From: Candidatus Halocynthiibacter alkanivorans
Lineage (GTDB): Bacteria > Pseudomonadota > Alphaproteobacteria > Rhodobacterales > Rhodobacteraceae
Assembly: GCF_003333265.1 (NCBI RefSeq)
Contig: NZ_QOLB01000060.1
Coordinates: forward strand, 1 to 53,769
Reading direction: 5' to 3'
Length of the DNA: 53,769 nucleotides
In this document: piece after piece, positions 1 to 7,915 of the stretch
Position numbering within the stretch: the first letter of the stretch is position 1
Layout: the number at the start of each line of letters is the position of its first letter
Notes under the pieces: generated by a model
What the model was told of the DNA's origin: nothing
The model's input: only the letters and a program-made list of their open reading frames with translations
The model's database searches: none
Translations under genes and position numbers: made by a program

Positions 1-72
1 CGATGTGTATAATCGACAGCCCCCAAATCCGCCCCCCAAACCGCACCCAAACCTGCCCCAGGGTCTGCCATT

Positions 73-984
73 CTGTCCGCCCGCACGCGCTCTCCCCTGG
101 CGGCCTGGTGGAAAAAGAACCAGCAGCGCGTCGCTCCCTGGCTGTTTCTGACCCCGGCACTGTTTATGTTTGTGCTCTATGTCATCGCCCCGATTTTTCA
201 GTCGGTCAGCATCAGTTTCTATCAATGGGACGGGCTGGGCGCAAAATCCTGGGTCGGCACCGAAAACTATGTCGAACTGATGGATGACGAGGCCTTTTAT
301 ACCTCGTTGAAAAACAATCTGATCTGGCTGCTGCTCTATATGCTGGCGATACCGGCGGGTCTGTTTGCGGCGCTGTTTCTGAACCAGACTGTGCGTGGCA
401 TCCGCATCTACAAATCGCTGTTCTTCTTTCCCTTTGTGATTTCACAAGTGGTGGTCGGCCTGGTGTTTTCCTGGTTCTATGACCCCACCAACGGGCTGCT
501 GAACATCGCGCTGGGGGCGTTTGGCCTCGATCCGGTGGCGGTGCTGGCGAACGAGGACTGGGTGACCTATGGCATCATCGTCGCCGGGCTCTGGCCGCAG
601 ACCGCCTATTGTATGATCCTCTATCTGACCGGGCTGAACGCGGTGGATCCGGAACAGATCGAAGCGGCACGGCTCGACAATGCCCGTGGCGTAAAAATGC
701 TCTGGTACGTGATCCTGCCGCAGCTGAAACCGGCGACCTTCATTGCGATGGTGGTGACGGTGATCGGCGCGCTGCGCAGTTTCGATCTGATCTCGATCAT
801 GACCGACGGCGGCCCCTGGGGCTCCAGCCGGGTGCTGGCTTTCTACATGTATGAGCAGGCCTTTTCTGAGTACGGCTTCCGCATGGGTTATGGCGCCGCC
901 ATTGCCGTGGTGCTGTTTGCCATCATGATGGTCTACATCTCCGGCTTCCTTTACAAAATGTACCGCGACGAGAAAGGGCACTGA
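73..984 (+). CDS. Sugar ABC transporter permease (MalF/LacF type), 5' end uncertain
   Basis: Inner-membrane permease of a carbohydrate ABC importer, paired with the permease that follows. Several hydrophobic helices are visible, and the cytoplasmic EAA loop (EQIEAARLDNA, around residue 194-204 from the start used here) contacts the ATPase. The first helix begins before the first in-frame ATG at 166 (PWLFLTPALFMFVLYVIAP), so that ATG would cut into TM1. The frame is open back to the stop at 10-12 but contains no ATG, GTG or TTG. CTG at 73 (or ATT at 70), behind an AGGG at 60-63, is the best in-frame choice, giving about 303 aa. A one-base sequencing error near the run of C at 20-24 would instead join it to the ATG at 3. 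The substrate is inferred to be a galactoside from the enzymes downstream. Confidence 0.85.
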   Translation: MSARTRSPLAAWWKKNQQRVAPWLFLTPALFMFVLYVIAPIFQSVSISFYQWDGLGAKSWVGTENYVELMDDEAFYTSLKNNLIWLLLYMLAIPAGLFAALFLNQTVRGIRIYKSLFFFPFVISQVVVGLVFSWFYDPTNGLLNIALGAFGLDPVAVLANEDWVTYGIIVAGLWPQTAYCMILYLTGLNAVDPEQIEAARLDNARGVKMLWYVILPQLKPATFIAMVVTVIGALRSFDLISIMTDGGPWGSSRVLAFYMYEQAFSEYGFRMGYGAAIAVVLFAIMMVYISGFLYKMYRDEKGH

Positions 985-985
985 G

Positions 986-1834
986 ATGTTTCCAACTCCG
1001 ATAGAGCGCACCAGCGCACCGACCCAGGCCTTGTATAAAGTTGCATTGCCGGTCTTTCTTATTCTCTGGCTGTTGCCGCTGATCGCGGTGGCGGTGACCT
1101 CGGTGCGCTCGGCCGGCGACATCACCTCCGGTAATTACTGGGGCTGGCCGACCTCGTTCAACCTGGTGGAAAACTACACCGCCATCTTTGAAAACACCCC
1201 GATCGGCAAATACATTCTGAACTCTTTCCGGGTCACCATTCCCACGGTGATCGGCGCCGTGGCGCTGTCCTGCATGACCGGGTTTGCGCTGGCGGTGTAT
1301 AAGTTCAAAGGCAATCTCTTGCTGTTCTTCATGTTTGTCGCCGGCAATTTTGTGCCCTTCCAGATCCTGATGGTGCCGGTGCGCGACCTGACGCTGCAAC
1401 TCGGCATGTACAACACCATCTCCGGGCTGGCGCTGTTCCACATCGCCTTTCAGACCGGATTTTGCACCCTGTTCATGCGCAATTTCATCAAAGCCCTGCC
1501 GGTGGAGTTGATTGAAGCCGCCCGGGTCGAAGGGGTCAGCGAGGTCCGCATCTTCTGGTATGTAGTGCTGCCCTTGATGAAGCCGGCGATTGCAGCACTG
1601 TCGGTGCTGATCTTCACCTTCATCTGGAACGATTATTTCTGGGCCACCGTGCTGACCCAGGGCGCCGACACCCAGCCAATCACCGCCGGGCTGTATTCGC
1701 TGAACGGGCAATGGGTTGCGGCCTGGCACCTGGTCTCCGCCGGCTCCATCGTGGCGGCGATGCCACCGGTGCTGATGTTCTTTGCGATGCAGAAACATTT
1801 CATCGCCGGGTTGACGCTCGGAGCAGTGAAGTGA
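986..1834 (+). CDS. Sugar ABC transporter permease (MalG/LacG type)
   Basis: Second inner-membrane permease of the same importer, 282 aa, starting 1 nt after the previous stop. It has an N-terminal helix, a cluster of central helices and the EAA loop ELIEAARVEG (EAA at 177-179) followed by the usual VLPLMKP. Length and motif are normal for the MalG group of the CUT1 family. The stop overlaps the next ATG (TGATG), so translation is probably coupled to the alpha-galactosidase. No ABC ATPase or solute-binding protein lies within the window; the binding protein is expected just upstream of base 1 and the ATPase may be there or elsewhere. Confidence 0.92.
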   Translation: MFPTPIERTSAPTQALYKVALPVFLILWLLPLIAVAVTSVRSAGDITSGNYWGWPTSFNLVENYTAIFENTPIGKYILNSFRVTIPTVIGAVALSCMTGFALAVYKFKGNLLLFFMFVAGNFVPFQILMVPVRDLTLQLGMYNTISGLALFHIAFQTGFCTLFMRNFIKALPVELIEAARVEGVSEVRIFWYVVLPLMKPAIAALSVLIFTFIWNDYFWATVLTQGADTQPITAGLYSLNGQWVAAWHLVSAGSIVAAMPPVLMFFAMQKHFIAGLTLGAVK

Positions 1835-3906
1835 TGCAGACCTGGCGGCTGGATACCGCGCGTCAGACCCTGTGCCTTGGCTCGGAAAATGGCGGCGTGC
1901 CGTCGGTGATCTACTGGGGTGCGCCGCTGCCTTTGACTGAGGATCTGAGCCAGGTGGCGCTGGCGCATATCCCTGATGTGGCCGCAGGTATGCTGGATGA
2001 AACCGCAGCGCTGTCGCTCTGCCCCGAGGCCGCCCGCGGTTTTCCCGGTCAGCCTGGTCTGCAGGCGCGCGATCTGAACGGGGCGCGGCTCCTCCCCCGT
2101 TTCACACTTGCGCGCTGCACGCAGAAGAACGGTGAGCTCAGCTTTCAGCTCACGGAAGCGGCGCTGGGACTCGCGCTGGAGCTCGAGCTTCTGGCGGATC
2201 CGGACACCCATGTGATCCGCGCCACCACCCGGCTGCACAGCGACACTGCCATTGTGGTGGACTGGCTGGCCGCACCAGTGTTTCCCGCCTCCCAAATGGC
2301 GGCTGAGATGGTTGAGTTTTCCGGCCGCTGGTGTGGCGAATTTCAGACCCGGCACCTCCCCTGGGCTCCGGGCGCCCGGCTGCGCGACAACGGCACCGGT
2401 CGCAGCGGGCACGAACATTTCCCCGGCCTGATCGTCGCTGACCCGGGCTGCAACAACAGCAGCGGAACCGCCTCCGCTTTTCATTACGGCTGGTCCGGCG
2501 GTCACCGCATGCTGGCCGAAGAACTGGCTGATGGCCGCCGTCAGATTCAGTTTGGCCACGCCTCTGGCAGCTACGCGCCGGGCACGGAGTTTGAAACCGC
2601 GCCGCTGTATCTGACCCGCTCAGACCAGGGCCTGAACGCGTGCGCCACCGCCTTTCAGCGCCACCTGCGCGACCGCATCTCCCCGCCGGTAAAAACCCCA
2701 CGCCCGCTGCATTACAACTGTTGGGAATCGGTCTATTTCAACCATAATCTCAAAGAATTAAAAGACATCGCCAGCCGCGCCGCGGCGCTGGGGGCTGAAC
2801 GTTTTGTGCTGGATGACGGCTGGTTCGGACGCCGCGATGACGACACCACCTCGCTGGGCGACTGGGTGGTGGATCCACGCAAATACCCCGAGGGGCTGAC
2901 ACCGCTGATTGACCATATCAAGGCGCTGGGCATGGGTTTTGGCCTCTGGTTTGAACCCGAAATGGTCAACGAGGATTCTGAGCTGTTCCGGGCCCACCCC
3001 GACTGGGTGCTCGGCCCGATGGATCAGCCGCGCGGTCGCCAGCAACTGGTGCTGGACATGTCCCGGTCTGATGTGGTCGATCACCTCTATGGGCAGATCG
3101 CAGCGCTGCTGCACGACTACGACATCGAATATATCAAATGGGATCACAACCGGGTGCTGCCCGGCCCCAGTGCGGCGCAGACCAAGGGCACCTATGCTTT
3201 GCTGGACCGGTTGCGCGCCGCGTTCCCGGCGGTGGATATCGAAAGCTGCGCCTCCGGTGGTGGCCGCGTAGATTTTGGCATCCTGCAGCGTTGCGGCCGG
3301 GTCTGGCTGTCTGACAGCAATGACGCCTTAGAGCGCATGCGCATCCAGCATGAAGCGGCACTGTTCCTGCCCGCCTCTGTCACCGGCAGCCACGTAGGGC
3401 CGCGCCGCTGTCACACCTCGGGCCGGGTGATTGATATGGCGACAAGGGCCTGGGTGGCGGCGCAACGCCATATGGGTTTTGAAATGGACCCGCGCGAATT
3501 GACCGGGGCCGAAGCCGAAACCCTGAGCCAGGTTGCCAGCTGGTGGAAAACAAACCGCGACTGGATGCAACAGGCCGATATCCTGCGGCTGGACCACGCG
3601 GACCCCGCCGTACTGGCAGAGATGCAACTGGCGCAGGACGGTCACCGCTTTGTCGCCTTTGCCGGCCAGCGAGAAACGTCAGACCAGATCCTGCCGCGCC
3701 CTTTGCGCCTGACCGGGCTGGAGCCGCTTGCACGGTATGAAATTGAACTGATAAACCGGGGGGACACGCCGGCCCTGTCGCGCGGCACCCCGGCGCTGAA
3801 ATCCGTACCGCTGACACTCAGCGGCGCCTATCTTATGGATCACGGGCTGACCCTGCCCTGGAACCTTCCGCAAACGATCCGGGTCATCGAAGGACGCCGA
3901 ACATGA
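1834..3906 (+). CDS. Alpha-galactosidase, glycoside hydrolase family 36
   Basis: 690-aa cytoplasmic GH36 enzyme that removes terminal alpha-linked galactose (melibiose, raffinose-type sugars). N-terminal beta-supersandwich, then a TIM barrel starting near LHYNCWESVYFNH and LDDGWFG. The nucleophile is Asp437 in IKWDHNR and the acid/base is Asp494 in WLSDSND; both are intact. The start at 1834 overlaps the previous stop; an open frame extends back to 1711 but that part is inside the permease gene and carries no GH36 sequence. No signal peptide, fitting hydrolysis after uptake by the ABC permeases upstream. The end overlaps the dehydratase start (ATGA). Confidence 0.95.
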   Translation: MQTWRLDTARQTLCLGSENGGVPSVIYWGAPLPLTEDLSQVALAHIPDVAAGMLDETAALSLCPEAARGFPGQPGLQARDLNGARLLPRFTLARCTQKNGELSFQLTEAALGLALELELLADPDTHVIRATTRLHSDTAIVVDWLAAPVFPASQMAAEMVEFSGRWCGEFQTRHLPWAPGARLRDNGTGRSGHEHFPGLIVADPGCNNSSGTASAFHYGWSGGHRMLAEELADGRRQIQFGHASGSYAPGTEFETAPLYLTRSDQGLNACATAFQRHLRDRISPPVKTPRPLHYNCWESVYFNHNLKELKDIASRAAALGAERFVLDDGWFGRRDDDTTSLGDWVVDPRKYPEGLTPLIDHIKALGMGFGLWFEPEMVNEDSELFRAHPDWVLGPMDQPRGRQQLVLDMSRSDVVDHLYGQIAALLHDYDIEYIKWDHNRVLPGPSAAQTKGTYALLDRLRAAFPAVDIESCASGGGRVDFGILQRCGRVWLSDSNDALERMRIQHEAALFLPASVTGSHVGPRRCHTSGRVIDMATRAWVAAQRHMGFEMDPRELTGAEAETLSQVASWWKTNRDWMQQADILRLDHADPAVLAEMQLAQDGHRFVAFAGQRETSDQILPRPLRLTGLEPLARYEIELINRGDTPALSRGTPALKSVPLTLSGAYLMDHGLTLPWNLPQTIRVIEGRRT

Positions 3907-5612
3907 CAAAAAACCGCCGCAGCCAGGCCTGGTATGGCAAGGCCGACAAGGACGGGTTTATTCACCGCTCCTGGATGAAAAACCAGGGCTTTCCGGATCA
4001 CGTGTTTGACGGCCGACCGATCATCGGCATCTGCAACACCTGGTCGGAACTGACGCCTTGTAATTCCGGTCTGCGTGAACTTGCCGAAGGGGTGAAACGC
4101 GGTGTTTGGGAGGCTGGCGGTTTCCCGGTGGAATTCCCGGTGATGAGCCTCGGCGAAACCCAGATGAAACCCACCGCGATGCTGTTTCGCAACCTGCTGG
4201 CGATGGATGTGGAAGAAAGCATCCGCGCCTACGGCATCGACGGCGTGGTGCTGCTCGGCGGTTGTGACAAAACCACGCCTGGTCAGCTGATGGGCGCGGC
4301 GTCGGTCGATCTGCCCGCCATCGTGGTCAGCTCCGGCCCGATGCTGAACGGCAAATGGCAGGGCAAAGACATCGGCTCCGGTACTGACGTGTGGAAATTT
4401 TCCGAGGCCGTGCGTGCCGGCGATATGACGCTGCAGGATTTCATGGCGGCGGAGTCCGGCATGAGTCGCTCCAAAGGCGTCTGCATGACCATGGGCACTG
4501 CCTCAACTATGGCCTCCATTGTCGAAGCCATGGGCATGAGTCTGCCGACCAACGCGGCGCTGCCGGCGGTGGACGCGCGGCGCATGGCGCTGGCGCATCT
4601 GACCGGCAAACGCATCGTTGAAATGGTGGACGAGGACCTGAAACCGTCTGACATCATGACCCGCGCTGCCTTTGAAAACGCCATCCTCGCCAATGCGGCG
4701 GTGGGCGGATCCACCAATGCGGTGGTGCATCTTTTGGCGCTGGCGGGCCGGGTTGGGGTCGATCTGACGCTGGAAGACTTCGAACTGGGCAGCGACATTC
4801 CGCTGCTGGTCAACTGCATGCCCTCCGGTAAATATCTGATGGAAGACTTCTGTTACGCTGGCGGCATGCCGGTGGTGATGTCGGAGCTGCGCGACCAGTT
4901 GCGCCCCGCCACCACGGTGCTGGGCGGCGATATCTCTGTCTACGCGGAGGGCGCAGAATGTTTCAACCGCGACGTGATCCGCGCGCTGAAGGATCCGTTG
5001 AAACCGGCGGCCGGGTTGCGGGTGCTCAAGGGCAATCTGGCACCTGACGGGGCCATCATCAAACCTTCAGCCGCCAGCGAACACCTGCTGGAGCACGAGG
5101 CCGAAGCCTTTGTCTTTGAAACCATTGAAGACATGAAAGCCCAGATCGACCGCGATGATCTGCCGGTCAGCAAAGACACTATTCTGGTGCTCAAAGGCTG
5201 CGGCCCCAAAGGCTATCCCGGCATGCCCGAGGTCGGCAATATGCCAATCCCGGCCAAACTGGTGCGCGAAGGCGTGCGCGATATGGTGCGGGTGTCGGAC
5301 GCGCGCATGTCGGGCACCGCCTTTGGCACCGTGATCCTGCATGTCAGCCCCGAATCCAATGCTGGCGGTACGCTGGCGCTGGTGCAGACCGGCGACCGGA
5401 TCAAGGTCTCCGCTAAAAACGGTGTGCTGGAACTGCTTGTTGCGCAAAACGAGTTGGACAAGCGCCGCGCCGCCTGGGTGCCGGAGCCGCCGCATTACAC
5501 CCGCGGTTATGCCAAACTCTACATCGATCACGTATTGCAGGCCGACAAGGGCGCCGATCTGGATTTTCTGGTCGGCAAAGACACCCGCCTGGTCACAAGG
5601 GAGAGCCACTGA
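3903..5612 (+). CDS. IlvD/EDD-family sugar-acid dehydratase, probably galactonate dehydratase
   Basis: 569-aa iron-sulfur dehydratase of the IlvD/EDD family. In this operon the expected reaction is D-galactonate to 2-keto-3-deoxygalactonate. Cysteines C53 (in TWSELTPCN), C121 (GGCDKTTPG) and C194 (GVCMTMGTAST) have the spacing of the [2Fe-2S] ligands of characterised sugar-acid dehydratases such as rhizobial L-arabinonate dehydratase. Start ATG overlaps the alpha-galactosidase stop by 4 bp. The family also covers arabinonate, xylonate and dihydroxyacid substrates; galactonate is inferred from dgoK and dgoA downstream. It takes the place of the enolase-superfamily DgoD of enteric bacteria. Confidence 0.9.
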   Translation: MTKNRRSQAWYGKADKDGFIHRSWMKNQGFPDHVFDGRPIIGICNTWSELTPCNSGLRELAEGVKRGVWEAGGFPVEFPVMSLGETQMKPTAMLFRNLLAMDVEESIRAYGIDGVVLLGGCDKTTPGQLMGAASVDLPAIVVSSGPMLNGKWQGKDIGSGTDVWKFSEAVRAGDMTLQDFMAAESGMSRSKGVCMTMGTASTMASIVEAMGMSLPTNAALPAVDARRMALAHLTGKRIVEMVDEDLKPSDIMTRAAFENAILANAAVGGSTNAVVHLLALAGRVGVDLTLEDFELGSDIPLLVNCMPSGKYLMEDFCYAGGMPVVMSELRDQLRPATTVLGGDISVYAEGAECFNRDVIRALKDPLKPAAGLRVLKGNLAPDGAIIKPSAASEHLLEHEAEAFVFETIEDMKAQIDRDDLPVSKDTILVLKGCGPKGYPGMPEVGNMPIPAKLVREGVRDMVRVSDARMSGTAFGTVILHVSPESNAGGTLALVQTGDRIKVSAKNGVLELLVAQNELDKRRAAWVPEPPHYTRGYAKLYIDHVLQADKGADLDFLVGKDTRLVTRESH

Positions 5613-6379
5613 TGCAAAGCGCAACTTTTCATGACCTGAAGGGCAAGTCCGTATTCATCACCGGCGGCGGCGCCGGCATCGGTGCCGCGCTGACCGAGGG
5701 CTTTTTGCAACAGGGCGCCCGGGTGGCGTTTGTGCAGCGCTCAGACGCCAGTGCGTTCTGTGATGAGATGGAGACGAAATACGCCTCCCGCCCGCTGTTT
5801 ATCCCGTGTGACATCACCGATATCCCGGCGCTGAAAGCGGCGATGCAAACTGCGGCGCGCGATCATGGCCCGCTGCAGGTGCTGGTAAACAATGCCGCCA
5901 ATGATGCGCGTCACAGCACCCATGAAGTGACCGAAGAATTCTGGGACACCTCGCAGGCCATCAACCTGAAATCCTATTTCTTTGCCTGTCAGCAGGCGCT
6001 CTCAGACATGCAGCAAAACCAGGGCGGTAGCATCATCAACTTCTCTTCAATCTCCTATATGATGGGCAATTCCGGATACCCGTCCTACACCACCGCCAAT
6101 GCTGGCATCACCGGTATGACCCGCAGTCTTGCCCGTGAATTCGGTGCTGAGCGCATCCGGGTCAACGCCATCGCGCCGGGCTGGGTGCTGACCGACAAAC
6201 AAAAAGATCTCTGGGTCACGCCCCAAGCGCTGGCCGCCCATCTGGAACGCCAGTGCCTGCAGGAACCGCTGTCCCCGGCGGATATCGTCGGCGCGGCGCT
6301 GTTTCTCGCCTCAGAGACCAGCCGCGCCATCACCGGCCAGGTGCTGGCGGTGGACGGCGGCGTGGTGGTGTCAGGATGA
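5612..6379 (+). CDS. SDR-family sugar dehydrogenase (galactose 1-dehydrogenase candidate)
   Basis: 255-aa short-chain dehydrogenase, NAD(P)-binding Rossmann fold with TGGGAGIG near residue 18 and VNNAAND around residue 91. Expected role: oxidise D-galactose to galactono-lactone, the first step before the SMP-30 lactonase. The active-site Ser146 and Tyr159 are present, but the YxxxK lysine is replaced by Asn163 (YTTANAG). The C-terminal proline-glycine turn (APGWVLTDKQ) and VDGG ending are normal. Either this subfamily uses a different proton relay or the enzyme is impaired; intactness and operon position argue for function. Overlaps both neighbours (TGATG and ATGA). Confidence 0.85.
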   Translation: MQSATFHDLKGKSVFITGGGAGIGAALTEGFLQQGARVAFVQRSDASAFCDEMETKYASRPLFIPCDITDIPALKAAMQTAARDHGPLQVLVNNAANDARHSTHEVTEEFWDTSQAINLKSYFFACQQALSDMQQNQGGSIINFSSISYMMGNSGYPSYTTANAGITGMTRSLAREFGAERIRVNAIAPGWVLTDKQKDLWVTPQALAAHLERQCLQEPLSPADIVGAALFLASETSRAITGQVLAVDGGVVVSG

Positions 6380-7296
6380 GCGATTTCAGCACAACCGAAT
6401 GGATCGCGCTTGACTGGGGCACCAGCCACCTGCGGGCCTGGATTATGGGGGCGGGCGCTCAGGTGCTTGATCGCCGCGAATCTGATGCCGGTATGGGCAG
6501 CCTGGCTCCGGATCAGTTTGAAGGTGCATTGCTGGAACTGATCAGTGACTGCCTGCCCGCGGGCCAGGTCACCCCGGTGATCACCTGTGGTATGGCCGGT
6601 TCGCGCCAGGGTTGGGCCGAGGCCGCCTATCGCGCGGTGCCTTGTACCCCGCCGGGCGCGGAGCTGATGACACGGGTCAAAACCGCCGACAGCCGCATTC
6701 AAGTGCATATCCTGCCTGGGGTGAAGCAGCTTCAGCCGGCCGACGTGATGCGCGGCGAAGAAACCCAGATCGCCGGGTTTCTGGCCCGGGAGCCCAAATT
6801 TGACGGCGTGCTCTGCCTGCCTGGCACCCATAGCAAATGGGCGCGGATCAGCGCCGGCGAGATCGTCAGTTTCCAGAGCTACATGACCGGCGAAATGTTT
6901 GCCTTGCTCTCCAGGCAATCGGTGCTGCGCCACGGCATGGCCGGGGAGGGCTGGAACGAAGCTGCGTTTACAGCGGCGATCGGTGACGCCATGTCGCGCC
7001 CCCAGGCGCTGGCGGCACAGCTGTTTGCCCTGCGCGCCGGCAGCCTGATCGCAGATCTGGACGCGGCCACCGCGCGCGCACGGCTTTCGGGCCTGCTGAT
7101 CGGTATCGAACTGGCCGCCGCACGGCCCTATTGGCTGGGCCAGGACATCGCGGTGCTGGGCGCAGATGACCTGGCCGAGGCCTATATGCGCGCACTCACC
7201 GCCCAGGGCTGCCTGCCACGCAGTGTTGCGGCAGATGAAATGACACTCGCCGGGCTGAGCGCCGCCTGGACCACACTGAACGGGGACACCACATGA
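6376..7296 (+). CDS. dgoK: 2-dehydro-3-deoxygalactonokinase
   Basis: 306-aa cytoplasmic kinase of the DgoK family that phosphorylates 2-keto-3-deoxygalactonate with ATP. The N-terminal phosphate motif WIALDWGTSHLRAW is characteristic of the ASKHA-type fold, followed by GMAGSRQGW and the conserved LCLPGTHSKWARI region near the centre. ATG at 6376 overlaps the dehydrogenase stop; a longer open frame starting at 6253 lies inside that gene and is not used. The following dgoA starts inside its stop (ATGA), so the two should be made together. Length is normal for the family. Confidence 0.93.
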   Translation: MSDFSTTEWIALDWGTSHLRAWIMGAGAQVLDRRESDAGMGSLAPDQFEGALLELISDCLPAGQVTPVITCGMAGSRQGWAEAAYRAVPCTPPGAELMTRVKTADSRIQVHILPGVKQLQPADVMRGEETQIAGFLAREPKFDGVLCLPGTHSKWARISAGEIVSFQSYMTGEMFALLSRQSVLRHGMAGEGWNEAAFTAAIGDAMSRPQALAAQLFALRAGSLIADLDAATARARLSGLLIGIELAAARPYWLGQDIAVLGADDLAEAYMRALTAQGCLPRSVAADEMTLAGLSAAWTTLNGDTT

Positions 7297-7901
7297 GCCG
7301 ACATATTATTGCTATCCTGCGGGGCGTGACCCCGGCGGACGCTCCGGCCATCACTGAAGCGCTGATTGAGGCTGGCATTACCCGCATAGAAGTGCCGCTG
7401 AACTCGCCCGAGCCGCTGGTCAGCATTAAAGCCATGGCGCAGGAGTTTGGCGCCCGGGCGATGATTGGTGCCGGCACCGTGCTGAGCGTCGCCGATGTGG
7501 TGCGGGTGAACGAGGCCGGCGGTCAGATGATCGTCTCGCCCGACTGTAACCCCGAGGTGATCAAGGCCAGCAAAGCCGCCGGGCTGATGTCCTATCCCGG
7601 GGTGATGACGCCCACGGAATGTTTTACCGCCCTGCGCGCTGGTGCGGACGGGCTGAAAATCTTTCCCGGATCCCTGGTCGGGCCTGCCGGGCTGCAAGCG
7701 ATGAACGCGGTGCTGCCACCCGCCACAGACGTCTATGCGGTCGGCGGTGTCGGCCCGGATAATTTCGCCGCCTGGCGCGCCGCTGGCGCCCGTGGTTTTG
7801 GCATCGGCACTGGGCTCTATCGGCCGGGCTATAGCGTCGCCCAGGTGCGGGAAGCCGCCGCGATGATGGTCGCCGCCTATGATGCAACCCTGAACGGCTG
7901 A
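7293..7901 (+). CDS. dgoA: 2-dehydro-3-deoxy-6-phosphogalactonate aldolase
   Basis: 202-aa class I aldolase of the KDPG/KDPGal family. It splits KDPGal to pyruvate and glyceraldehyde-3-phosphate, the final step of the De Ley-Doudoroff pathway. The Schiff-base lysine is Lys122 in GLKIFPG; the catalytic glutamate is in RIEVPLNSP, the phosphate loop is near GAGTVLS and GGVGPDN. The family includes KDPG aldolase (Eda); the pairing with dgoK and the galactosidases favours the galactonate version. The frame overlaps dgoK by 4 bp; 14 nt separate it from the beta-galactosidase, with an AACGGAGC ribosome site between. Confidence 0.93.
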   Translation: MSRHIIAILRGVTPADAPAITEALIEAGITRIEVPLNSPEPLVSIKAMAQEFGARAMIGAGTVLSVADVVRVNEAGGQMIVSPDCNPEVIKASKAAGLMSYPGVMTPTECFTALRAGADGLKIFPGSLVGPAGLQAMNAVLPPATDVYAVGGVGPDNFAAWRAAGARGFGIGTGLYRPGYSVAQVREAAAMMVAAYDATLNG

Positions 7902-7915
7902 ACGGAGCGCACAAG

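Noticed and set aside
3-287. Open frame from ATG at base 3 overlapping the first permease
   Set aside because: Protein sequence is proline/arginine-rich without homology and the permease frame carries the transmembrane helix here.
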